64,000 bases of DNA from Bugula neritina (taxonomy: Eukaryota; Bryozoa; Gymnolaemata; Cheilostomatida; Bugulidae): assembly GCA_964035545.1 (NCBI GenBank), contig OZ037765.1, positions 34,113,504-34,177,503 of the forward strand, in the 5' to 3' direction. The position numbers were made by a program, and so were the translations under genes. Below the pieces are notes generated by a model that saw nothing but the letters and a program-made list of their open reading frames with translations, was not told where the DNA came from and ran no database searches. The first letter of the stretch is position 1. Every line of letters begins with the position of its first letter. Of this stretch, positions 34,810-46,700 are shown piece by piece.

Positions 34810-37800
34810 ATGCTGCCGAATTCACTAAGAGAGGCCCAAAATACAAAACCAAACTGCCATAAGCACGGCCAAGTTCTTGCAGTGATTCTCTCTGTGTCAA
34901 GCAGCAAAAATAACAATCTGCTGTTTCGTTACCCTTGTGATACGTCGGAAGAGCTGCAGGATGCTGGGGCTGAATCAGGTGAATTAATGGCTGTCAGTAA
35001 ATCACTGAAACTAAACAGTATATGTGAGCTTTGAGACCCCTAAATCTAGAATGATCCGTTTTGTAACTTTACATTTTGCTTGTTCTCAAGGAATACTCTG
35101 TTTTGTACGACTTCTGGCTGATATATTTTATTACAGGACTCTAATATGAAGCATATCTCTTTGGTTTAATTTAACTATAAACTGTGTTTATCTTACAGAT
35201 TCTACCGTACGAAATGAATTTGCTGTAAAAAATGACGACAGTTACTATGAGGTCACTAACCAGTAAGTCCTTCTGATTTAGGAATATATAGCGGTTCAAT
35301 TTGATTCTTTTTTCGGAATATGGCTATAGAAGTATAATATATATAAGCCATCCAAAGTACTCTAAACTGATATTAAAGAGCAATTGTCAAGTTCCTCTGC
35401 TATTATAATATGATTCTGAAACAAATTAATAAGTGTTTTGTTGATAAGCTGTGGTATTATGTTATTCTAAAACTAGGAAAGAAATCTTTTTTGTAAAATA
35501 TTAAAAAGTACCAAATGAAACTCGCTGGTACAGAAGTTACTGCTCAGGGGCAGTTATCTAGTTAGGTGTATGTATTAGCTCAGTTGGACTCTAACCCATG
35601 TTCTAGATTCTTCCAGCATCTGGGCATTGGTGAGAATGGTTTAATCACGTGAGTAGTATTTCTCACTTTCCACACTTCTGACTCATGACGTCGCTTTCTA
35701 ACATTACATGTTTGTTTGGTGTCCATCTTTACAGCACCCAGTGTTTCAACTCTGTGCATATGAAAGATCTTTTCTCCACACTATTCTAAAATATTCTTAG
35801 CTCTCTCCTTTCCTTTACGTGTCCACATTTTTATCACCGCTATGCAATTTTATGTGCTTTTCACTTCTATCACTATTGAAGAAGTTTGGGAATTTTCGCA
35901 CGGCGTTCTCAGCCTACCATTCTCCCTCCTTTTAGGTGAACACATTCCTGATTTATATTCTGCTTTGGCGCCACGCTTTTTTTGTTTAAATGTTGCTGAT
36001 ATTTTGTAGTGTCAACGTGATGAATAACTGTGTATTGTTCAACCATCGTATAACATTCTAGCAGTTGAATTAAACTAAACTTAGCAGTTGTTTGCTGTGC
36101 AGTCTCATTATTACTCAAGTATTGCTCTTTGTGTTTTTATCAACACTTACTGCAGTGTGTTAGCTTATGCACTGAAACTGGTCCACCTGATGTGTTTATT
36201 CATCCCTTCCCCCACAACCTGGCCAAGCTTTCTCCTTAGACACCCTAAATTGTATTTTAAAGAACTATATCCAAGAAAATACATATATGAAATAGTAATT
36301 TGTAGCACAATAACCTCCCTTCACACTACAGTTTGATATCGTAGCTCAGCTCTGCTGTTGAGAGGTCTGGTCACACTACAAGTTGTCACCAATTATTAAA
36401 GCTAATTACCAACCAGCAAACATTTAACTAGAAAGCAGTTTGTCATTTACTCCTGCACTTGCAACAGCAAATATCTATATGAACAGAGTTTAGCTGGATC
36501 TGTGAATATAATTCAACCAAGTTCACTAATGTAAACAATGAATGTTATTTTCTCTTGATACATCCCCAATGAATGGAAAAATAGTGCTGGAGGTATTAAA
36601 CTACTCAGCCAATCAGCAGGTGGCAACAAGCAATATAATTAGTTGACAACATGTTGCTGTCTAAATTCAGATGTGACTCACCACTCAACAGCAGTGCTGA
36701 ACATCTAGCTGTAGTGTGACGTAACTGGCATTATGGTTGAGCTACAGTCTATAATAGTGTCATTCATCTTCACTACTACAGATACTCGGACAATGTTCTC
36801 TCCACATTCCTAGCTGTGCAGTCTTCACAGCTGGCTAACAAACCCTTTGATGTCAAAGTAGACGACGTCCAGTTTGTCGGTTATCCCGTCTCCGTGAAGC
36901 ACAGGAAGAAGCAGAGCAAGGAGACGAGCAGCGCCAGTCTAACCAATGTCAACGTTGTATTTGCCTTGCCGGTAATTCCCTCTTCTTGTATTGCAGTTTC
37001 ACTTTGCTGGTAACTCCCCTTTTTGTATTGCAGTTTCACTTTGCTGGTAATTCCCCCTTTTTGTATTGCAGTTTCACTTTGCTGGTAACTCTTCTCTGTA
37101 TTGTTGTTTCATTTTGCTGGTAATTCCCCTTACTGTATTATAGTTTCACTTTGCTGGTAACCCCCCCTTCCTGTATTTTAATGCTTCAGTGTATGAATTG
37201 GAGTTGCGAGTAACTTTAGTATTTTTTTCACCATGTCAAATTTAGCCTAAGTTCTTATATTTTCCTCTCATTGTAAAAGGAGAGTGTGACGGAGGCAACC
37301 AAGGCATGCTACCATCAGCTCTCTCAACAGGTTGCCATGGCGATCAAACATGAAGAAAGTCGTTGTTGTTACTTCTGTACTCAGAAGAAGCTGATGGAAC
37401 CCATTTTAGAGGACTATAGGGAAGGTGGGCTGTACTAGTATATGTTATCTAATAGTACATGTTATCTAATAGTACATGTTATCTAATAGTATATGTTATC
37501 TAATAGTACATGTTATCTAATAGTACATGTTATCTAATAGTATGTGTTATCTAATAGTATGTGTTATCTAATAGTATGTGTTATCTAATAGTACGTGTTA
37601 TCTAATAGTATGTGTTATCTAATAGTACGTGTTATCTAATAGTACATGTTATCTAATAGTACGTGTTATCTAATAGTACGTGTTATCTAATAGTACATGT
37701 TATCTAATAGTATATGTTATCTAATAGTATATGTTATCTAATAGTATATGTTATCTAATAGTACATGTTATCTAATAGTATATGTTATCTAATAGTACAT

Positions 37801-40800
37801 GTTATCTAATAGTACATGTTATCTAATAGTACATGTTATCTAATAGTACATGTTATCTAATAGTATATGTTATCTAATAGTATATGTTATCTAATAGTAT
37901 GTGTTATCTAATAGTATATGTTATCTAATAGTATATGTTATCTAATAGTACATGTTATCTAATAGTATATGTTATCTAATAGTACATGTTATCTAATAGT
38001 ACATGTTATCTAATAGTACATGTTATCTAATAGTACATGTTATCTAATAGTATATGTTATCTAATAGTATATGTTATCTAATAGTATGTGTTATCTAATA
38101 GTACATGTTATCTAATAGTATATGTTATCTAATAGTATATGTTATCTAATAGTATATGTTATCTAATAGTACATGTTATCTAATAGTACGTGTTATCTAA
38201 TAGTATGTGTTATCTAATAGTATATGTTATCTAATAGTACAGTTGAATAGCTGATTAATACTTCTGGTACAGATTATAGTCATAGTTACTGTCAATATTT
38301 GGGGACTCTGGAGAAGAGGTTCTGGACCTAGCCCCAGGCCCATGACAGCACGCGATCTTCAGAAGGAATCATCATACGCCCTTACCCTGTTTATATAGAC
38401 TGTCTGTTTCAACCTGTATTTATACTTGAGCATGGTTTGCATACAGTCTATCTTCACATTGGCAGATCCCTGCAGACACCCCTCCCTCATCATGCTGGAT
38501 AAAGGCTACACTCTCCCTACTACTCTCAAGAATGTATTTGATCAGTAAGTGCTTGTTTCATTTGACAATTTGTTTCTATGTGGTTAGATGTAGTTTATCT
38601 TGAGTATGAATATGATGTTAACATGCCATGCATTAGTGTTGTGGTGGTTATATATGGTGTCAGCCACTGGTATCATAATATTTACAGGGTGTCAAACACT
38701 GTATCATAATGTATACAGGGTGTCAGCCACTGGTATCATAATATATACAGGGTGTCAGGCACTGGTATCATAATATTTACAGAGTGTCAGACACTGGTAT
38801 CATAATATATACAGGGTGTCAGGCACTGGTATCATAATATTTACAGGGTGTCAGACACTGGTATCATAATATTTACAGGGTGTCAGACACTGGTATCATA
38901 ATATTTACAGGGTGCCAGACACTGGTATCATAATATCTACAGGGTGTCAGACACTGGTATCATAATATTTGCAGGGTGTCAGACACTGGTATCATAATAT
39001 TTACAGGGTGTCACACACTGGTATTGTGCTGGAGCTGATGAATGGTTGGACTGAAATAAACTTTTGTCTTCCTATAAAAGCTCACAACCTGCCCTTTGAT
39101 TCAGAGCTGTACATAACGGTAAGTGTATACTGTATTATATATAACAGTAAGTATATACTGTATTATATATAACAGTAAGTGTATACTGTATTATATATAA
39201 CAGTAAGTGTATACTGTATTATATATAACAGTAAGTGTATACTGTATTATATATAACAGTAAGTGTATCTTGTATTATATATAACAGTAAGTATATACTG
39301 TATTATATATAACAGTAAGTATATACTGTATTATATATAACAGTAAGTGTATACTGTATTATATATAACAGTAAGTATATACTGTATTATATATAACAGT
39401 AAGTGTATACTGTATTATATATAACAGTAAGTGTATACTGTATTATATGTAACAGTAAATATATACCGTATTATATATAACAGTAAGTGTATACTGTATT
39501 ATATATAACAGTAAGTATATACTGTATTATATATAACAGTAAGTGTATACTGTATTATATATAACAGTGAGTATACACTGTATTATACATAACAGTAAGT
39601 GTATACTGTATTATGTATAACAGTAAGTGTATACTGTATTATATGTAAGAATTTATTTGTTTGTTTGTGTAGGAGGGGGACATAGACAGCTGTCTGGACC
39701 TTCTCAGGTGAGTAAAGTATTCAACAGCCACTCTTTTAGCTCTGAGAGAGAAGATAATAATATTGAGTATAGTAGCCCTCATAGTAACGTTGTGTTCTTA
39801 TTGGATAAGGAGTCCCTATATATACATCTGGTAGGTAGGTAGGTAGGTATGTCAATACTTATGTAGAGTTTATGTAACACCACGTAGCCACGCCATGTTA
39901 CTGCTCGTGTTTGCAGACCGTATCACGCCATGTTACTCCACGTGTTTGCAGACCGTATCACGCCATGTTACTCCTCGTGTTTGCAGACCGTATCACGCCA
40001 TGTTACTGCTCGTGTTTGCAGACCGTATCACGCCATGTTACTGCTAGTTGAGGTGAGGTCTCTCATCAAACAGCTGCCCACCGACTCCAGTCCCGCTCTG
40101 GTCAGACTCCTCAGGGTTTACTCGGCTAAGAAGAATCTGCAGGAGCTTGCTGCCGACAGCGACCTGGAGTTGTCTCAGGTGTGTGACAAGCAGTTCACCT
40201 TGACCTTAGCTGTGTGTCACAATGTCCTGTGTCTCTACCTCATGTCACATCATGTTACACTGGACATGTCACAATGTGATGTGTGTGACTCAGTGTCATG
40301 CACATGATGTCACACATGATGTCACACGATGTCACACAATAGTACCTGACTAGCACCTGCCACTCTCATCTCTGTATTCCCTGCAGATATTCAAGCTGGT
40401 GAGTCACCTGGTATACTGGGCTAAAGCTACCGTTATCTACCCCCTGTGTGAACACAACGTGTACGCCCTCTCTCCTAACGCTCCCACATCTATGTAAGTG
40501 TTAGTAGTCTGGTCATGTGATAGGATATGATGTCATTAGTTACAACATCACATAGATTACATGACTAAATATTAGCATTTTATATTTTAAATCTTGTTAT
40601 TACTTGTATGTATGGTACTATTATTTTTATGCAAAGCATATTATATGCATGCTATACTTGTGCTATACTTGTATTATACTTGTATTTCACTTGTGCTAAA
40701 CTTGTGATATACTTGTGCTATACTTGTGCTAAACTTGATCTAGAAAGTCCCACCTGGTGGATGAGTTTAACAAAGCATTTCCCGAGTACAACCTGACGGA

Positions 40801-42107
40801 GATTCTGTCGGAGTTTTCCTTCCCCAGTCAGTTTGACGAGCACCAGAAGGTGATTGATGGCAGACATCGCAAGGTGCTTGTTTTAACCAGCTCTCCAGTT
40901 TCTAGTCTGAGTAACCGAGATATGTATGCATGTGAAGACTGCATAGATATAATATAACTACAATATATACTATACTGTATTGTATAGTATTATACACCCC
41001 AGTACACTACATAGCTATACTCTATATTATACTATATACTATATACTATACTCTATATTATACTATATACTATACTATATACTATACTCTATATTATACT
41101 ATATACTATACTCTATATTATACTATATACTATATACTATACTATATATTATACTATATACTATATACTATACTATATATTATACTATATACTATACTCT
41201 ATATTATACTATATACTATATACTATACTATATATTATACTATATACTATTTACTATACTATATACTATATACTATATACTATACTATATACTATACTAT
41301 ATACACACATATATACACACATATACACACCACAGAGTGAGATGGTAAAGATAGTCATCTGGTTACTAAAGCACAGACTACTCATACAGCTCCACGACTA
41401 TCTCTACCTCAAACCATCCTATTGTGAGATTACCACCTCTGCAGACGGGAAGCGAGGTTAGTCTGAGTATCTCTGCAGCCCTAGCATACTTTTCATTTAC
41501 TTCTAGCTTGTTCTCTAAACCTTTCCTGTTGTTGTGTACCTTGTGGATCTGCGTTGTAGTTGTGGAGCTCAATGAGGCAGGGAAGGAGCAGCTGGCAGCA
41601 GTGGCCGATGCTAACAGTGCGGCAGCATTCTCTGAGTGAGTGTCTCTTCCCCTCCTTTAACTATGTACACTAGTGGGTAGTTAGTCTTCACTATAATAGA
41701 TGGTATTTATGTCAAGTATATGTAAAGGATGGACAACTCTATAATAATGAGTGAGCTTCCAGTAAAAGATTAGTTTATATGTGTTTATTCACTTGATTAT
41801 TTATATCTAGTGAATATATAATATAATTTCATGAAAATTAAATAATATTATAAAACTAGAATACATTTATGGTAATTGTGAAGACAACTCCCAAGTGTTC
41901 ATTGCAAGGAATTTCCCTCCTAACTTTATGATGTCTAAACTTTGCAGTTTGATAAAGTACTTTGACGGAACGAGGCACATTGAAGACATCATGTACTTCC
42001 AGGATATTAACAGATGTCAAGTAGCCACCATAGTGGACAGGTTCCTGCCCATGTTGTATAAAATACAGCTGGCCGACCCGGCCACCTCCTACTACGCTAA
42101 AGTGTAG
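34810..42107 (+). CDS. NPRL3: NPRL3, GATOR1 complex subunit
   Basis: The 14 exons are 34810-34978, 35199-35262, 35607-35648, 36782-36971, 37280-37424, 38466-38544, 39007-39118, 39673-39707, 40022-40178, 40387-40493, 40744-40873, 41336-41456, 41560-41635, 41948-42107. The total is 1587 nt, or 528 aa with all phases closing; human NPRL3 has 569 aa. With NPRL2 and DEPDC5 it forms GATOR1, the Rag GTPase-activating complex that restrains mTORC1 at the lysosome. Diagnostic stretches are the N-terminal longin-like strand ([17 protein letters not shown]), [66 protein letters not shown], and the C-terminal [13 protein letters not shown]. The last-exon acceptor was chosen because AFSDLIKYF matches the human spacing. 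Four introns carry arrays that copy neighbouring exon/splice-site sequence. Confidence 0.95.
36972..37165. repeat. 37-bp repeats copying the NPRL3 exon 4 end and donor
   Basis: Four to five copies of a 37-bp unit. Each contains an acceptor-like tttttgtattgcag, then tttcactttgctg, then GTAAYT. The stretch ttgctg/gtaattccc resembles the end of exon 4 and its donor (ttgccg/gtaattccc). Confidence 0.88.
37432..38240. repeat. 17-bp minisatellite, NPRL3 intron 5
   Basis: About 47 copies of gtacatgttatctaata (variants gtatatg, gtatgtg, gtacgtg). It begins within 10 bp of the exon 5 donor. Confidence 0.97.
38657..39024. repeat. 32-bp array of decoy acceptors running into NPRL3 exon 7
   Basis: Eleven intronic copies plus the start of exon 7 itself. 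The unit holds acag/ggtgtcagacactgg then tatcataatat. The last copy is coding and keeps the true acceptor (39006/39007). Confidence 0.93.
39119..39650. repeat. 28-bp array of decoy donors at NPRL3 exon 7
   Basis: About 19 copies of a 28-bp unit beginning gtaagtgtatactgtatta and ending tataaca. It starts exactly at the true donor. Most copies present ACA/GTAAGT, a strong 5' splice site. Confidence 0.95.
39883..40045. repeat. 35-bp array of decoy acceptors running into NPRL3 exon 9
   Basis: Four to five copies of a 35-bp unit holding cgtgtttgcag then accgtatcacgccatgttac. The final copy is the real acceptor plus the first coding bases. The three upstream copies at 39917, 39952 and 39987 keep the same acceptor. 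Confidence 0.93.
40980..41315. repeat. AT-rich minisatellite, NPRL3 intron 11
   Basis: Units of the type tatactatatactatactc fill the intron up to about 20 bp before the exon 12 acceptor. Confidence 0.9.
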
Positions 42108-42377
42108 TAGTAGAACTCAGTCTACTAGTCTAATGTACATTTACTGTAAATAGTAGAGTTTATTTACATTCTATTTTTATGTATTATTTCTACTTAATAT
42201 GGAGGAAAGCCTTTCGGGTATCTTTTTTTATATATTTTTGTACATAAATGCCCAGATAGTTAATGAAAATGTTATCACTTTTGCGATTCTATTGTAACAA
42301 ATTTGGGTGCTAAATAATCTGGGAAATATTTTGTATGATCTAATATCTTTTTTGACTGGAAGTTGTCTTTTCTCGCT

Positions 42378-42383
42378 AATAAA
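42378..42383 (+). terminator. Candidate NPRL3 polyadenylation signal
   Basis: Canonical AATAAA about 270 bp after the NPRL3 stop codon. Confidence 0.5.
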
Positions 42384-42585
42384 TCGTTATTGGTTATCCA
42401 TTCATTGATAATAGTTTCCTGTGTTTTTTAATTGTTCCTTTACTTGAATAACTATTCACTTTAAATACAATTTCTAGTCTCATTCATATCAGATCAGTAT
42501 TGCTAACAAGTATGTCTCTCACAGAGTCGCTCAAATCTCTCACATATTCACTCAAGTCTCTCACCGAGTGACTCGTTATCATTAA

Positions 42586-42622
42586 AAGATGGTTCTTATA
42601 AAATTTTTATAAGAACCATCTT
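42586..42622. repeat. Perfect inverted repeat downstream of NPRL3
   Basis: aagatggttcttataaaa is followed at once by its reverse complement, giving about 18-bp arms with almost no loop. Confidence 0.85.
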
Positions 42623-43704
42623 ATATAATATGCTACAGGTGCCTGCAATTAATATTGCTAATTGTGAATATAAAGCAAAAATAATTTACCTAATTTTGCT
42701 TTCGCACTCTGTTGTGAAATCAAGTTCCTTTATATTGTCTGATGATTCACGTAAAAAAAAATGGTTTTCCAGTATGAATTTTACCACCTTTGCAATTTTC
42801 TTTTTGTAAAAGCAATGCTAGGATAGATTGTTCCTTTGACACATTTGAACCTAATTATTTACCGATTAATTGTCGCTATGGCATAATGAATAGCTTAAAG
42901 TGTATTGTGATGCAGCTATTGGTGTGGGATTAATATTTTGTTGAAAATACATAATATTTGCAGTAGATACAATTTCTATATAGTTTTATTTTAGAGTTTT
43001 AGACAAACATCGTTCAAAGTGGGAGTTGTCAACTATATTGTACTAGAAATTACCTGAACGCACGCGCGTTGTATCGGATATGGATACCTTGGAATCATGA
43101 AAACAACATTTTTTAAAATCGGAATATCTTGTTAAATTCTCGCAAGAGGCCTGAGATCGTGTGGATATTTTGTACATAATAATTATATATAATATATGTA
43201 TAGCTGTAGCATTAAAACCTCAATTTTACTACTGTATAGATAATGAGAGTGAGCTACTTGTTATGACTGACTAATAAGTTTTTCAAGTAAGTTGCAATTT
43301 CAACTAAACTTACTCTTACAGTAACTGTAAAGTTTACTAGTATTACTATTAGTATAAGTATTAGTATTACTATTAGTATTACTATTATGTCTATTAGTTA
43401 TACTTATAGGCACAGTTATAGTAATGCTAATAATAGCAATACTAATGCTAATAGAATCAATCAATGTGAATCAGTATCGGAATGGGAATCAGTCACTTTT
43501 TTATTTTAAATTTATATAAATAGCCTCAAACACTGTAAATCTTTTATTTGTTCAAGTTATATAAATAAAAGTATTACTGTAATAAAAGTCGCAATTAAAT
43601 TATGATAAACATATTATGATAATAATTATGATGATTATCATAATATAAGTACTGCTTTTATTTAATTTTGAAACTTAATTTTAGGTCATTTAGCTGGATA
43701 AGTC

Positions 43705-46700
43705 ATGGATACAGGTGATAGTGGTAAGTGAATGAACTTTACACAAATTGAATTAAATAATCAATTGTTTAATTTATCTTTGATTCATTAGTTTTGAAAA
43801 ATGTTATTGACAACTTTGTAAATCTGCTTTTGAAAAACGGTCTTCTTCTCAACTCTAACTATTATTCACTAATTCTTCAATTTGATTTTTACTTTTGTTT
43901 AGGGGTGAAGGTTGACAAGCGGTTTGCTCGTAAGAAATGGTCAAGTGAAAAGAGCCATGAGATTATGATGACTCCGCGGCGTCACGACAGGGTCCGTATG
44001 TCACAGATCACCAATAAAACTCATTAATGTATTCTTTTCACATGATACCAAAAGTTTCAACAACGTTCTAAATAGTTTCAGTTAGTGGTTACAGTACGAT
44101 ATGTTGATACAGGTAGCTGTTGCCAAGCAAATGGAGCCATCCCCCGGCTATGATGAGTACTTGTTTCTACTGCAACAGAGGAATAAGTAAGTTGTCTTTA
44201 TATATTTCTTTAATATAACCCTTTCTCAATTGCTTATTGTAAGTCAAAAAACATTCTCCAGCATCAGTTTTTTATTTTGCAGCAACTTGGAGCATTCATT
44301 TTTTAAATCATGTTTTATTTTCAACATTTTTAAAATGAATAAAAGTTTTTCGAGGATGAGTTATAACCAAAATCCTATGAAGGTAAACATTGTAACATAT
44401 TGAAGATTATGCTTATAGAAAATTTCTATTAAATAATGTTTAAACATCATTTAAACTTTATTTTTATATTATTTGCTATAAAAAAATAAAGTGTGTGAGT
44501 ATAGTTGGTTTGATTTCAGTTCAATACAATCAATTACTCTCCTCGTTGTTTATGCAGAATGCTGGAGAAAGTGAAACTCACTGATAAAAAGCAAATAGAA
44601 AAGGAGAAGAAAGAAAAGGGCTTCAGTTTGTATGTGAATGGTGCCAATGACAAGAAAGGTAACAACGCTCGGCGTAGGACGCCCCGGCATACTCCTAGAC
44701 ACACCCCAAACTCTCGGCTAGCCACTGGTGAGGCTATTACAAAATATTTAGTCCTGTAAAAGCTGCTTTATTATGTTTCCTTTATTTTCTGAGGAATATT
44801 TAGTGTACTATTTTCCTATGAAATTTTATTATGGATTTTTTTAGAAGACTATATAAATTAACTGTATAGGAAGAAATTATTATGCTAAAGATTGTATATA
44901 AATTACCTATACATAAGAAATATCAGAGCAAAGACTATAAATTATTTATAGTAAAGAAATATGATGGTAAAATTAACTAGTAGCATTGACGGGCTTCTAA
45001 AAGAGTTATTTAGAGATTATAATGAATATTATGTATAATGTATATTATTTGTATATATATTATATTTTTTGTGTGTTTCAGAGTTGTCTCATCTATCTAA
45101 GAACTCTCCACGACAGGAAGAGCTAGCATTAAACATTCCTTCTTTGACCTCGAGGTCAAGGTCAGCCCCGGAGAAAGCCGAGAAGAAGTTGAGGAAAAAC
45201 TGGAATGCCTCGTCAGTCAACATTCAGACGGCGAGGGGAGAGAAGATGCACCTCAATGCACCAGGTTAGGGTACAATGATATTATGTAGTATATAGCATA
45301 ATATATAATAATATGTAACATAATATATCATAATATATAACATAATATATAATAATATATAACATAATATATAATAATATGTAACATAATATATCATAAT
45401 ATATAAGAATATGTAACATAATATATAACATAATATATAATAATATATAACATAATTCTATCATTTATTGTGTAACATCATTTTCATGATATGCTATATT
45501 TTGTAAAGTATACTAGTGGCTGCGTATAATTTTCTGCTACTGCATGTATTATGCACAAGATTTAATATTATCTGATGGGCTGGAACACAGAGCCTCCTTT
45601 AGTATATATAAATAGCGTGATGAGAAGAAATATTATCACAATCTTTTTGGAATCTCAAGGTTTTTGTTAGATGGCCATAAGTGAAATTTTAATTAAGTTT
45701 TTATGGATAGTATCAGTTTTTTAATACTACATTTGTATATTATTATATTTGTTATATATTTACATATGATTATGTAACATTTAGATACAATAACTGGCGA
45801 CTACTCTGAAGATTTTGAAGAGGTGACGGAGAGTATAAACAACAATAATGAGGTTGGTGATGTCATGTTTGTTGTAACGCTGAAAGTATTAGCAGTATCT
45901 TGTGTCAAACTCTTATGTAGTACTTGGGTTTTATTGTATTGAAGCTTTTATGCATCTATAACATGTGAGGTTTATAAGAGAAACAAAATACTTGGTGAAA
46001 TTGCAAGCACTAGTTAGCTGTAGCACTTGTTACTGGTGTCATCAAGCTGTAGCACTTGTTACTGATGTCATCAAGCTGTAGCACTTGTTACTGGTGTCAT
46101 CAAGCTGTAGCACCTGCTACTGGTGTCATCAAGCTGTAGCACCTGCTACTGGTGTCATCAAGCTGTAGCACCTGCTACTAGTGTCATCAAGCTGTAGCAC
46201 CTGCTACTGGTGTCATCAAGCTGTAGCACCTGCTACTGGTGTCATCAAGCTGTAGCACTTGTTACTGGTGTCATCAAGCTGTAGCACCTGCTACTGGTGT
46301 CATCAAGCTGTAGCACCTGCTACTGGTGTCATCAAGCTGTAACACTTGTTACTAGTGTCATCAAGCTGTAGCACCTGCTACTGGTGTCATCAAGCTGTAG
46401 CACCTGCTACTGGTGTCATCAAGCTGTAGCACCTGCTACTGGTGTCATCAAGCTGTAGCACTTGTTACTGGTGTCATCAGGCTATGGTGTTCTGTAGAGT
46501 GAGGCCACAGTACATGACAGTATAAACTCTGACGGGGATGAAGATACAACTATTAGTGATCACGTGCTTCTCTCTGTACATGACATTTCTGTAAGTATAT
46601 CAACTACTTACCTCTGTAAGTATATTAACTACTTACCTCTGTAAGTACATCAACTACTTACCTCTGTAAGCATATAAATTAATTACTTTTGTAAGTATAT

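Larger units (their letters stand above)
42108..43704. other. Spacer between NPRL3 and KATNIP
   Basis: Contains the NPRL3 3'UTR, with AATAAA at 42378-42383 as a likely polyadenylation signal, a perfect inverted repeat (42586-42622) and AT-rich sequence upstream of KATNIP. I see no further gene. Confidence 0.55.

Noticed and set aside
41895-41947. Starting NPRL3 exon 14 at 41909 rather than 41948
   Set aside because: Both keep frame, but 41948 gives FSDLIKYF at the human-like spacing. The longer form would add 13 unsupported residues.
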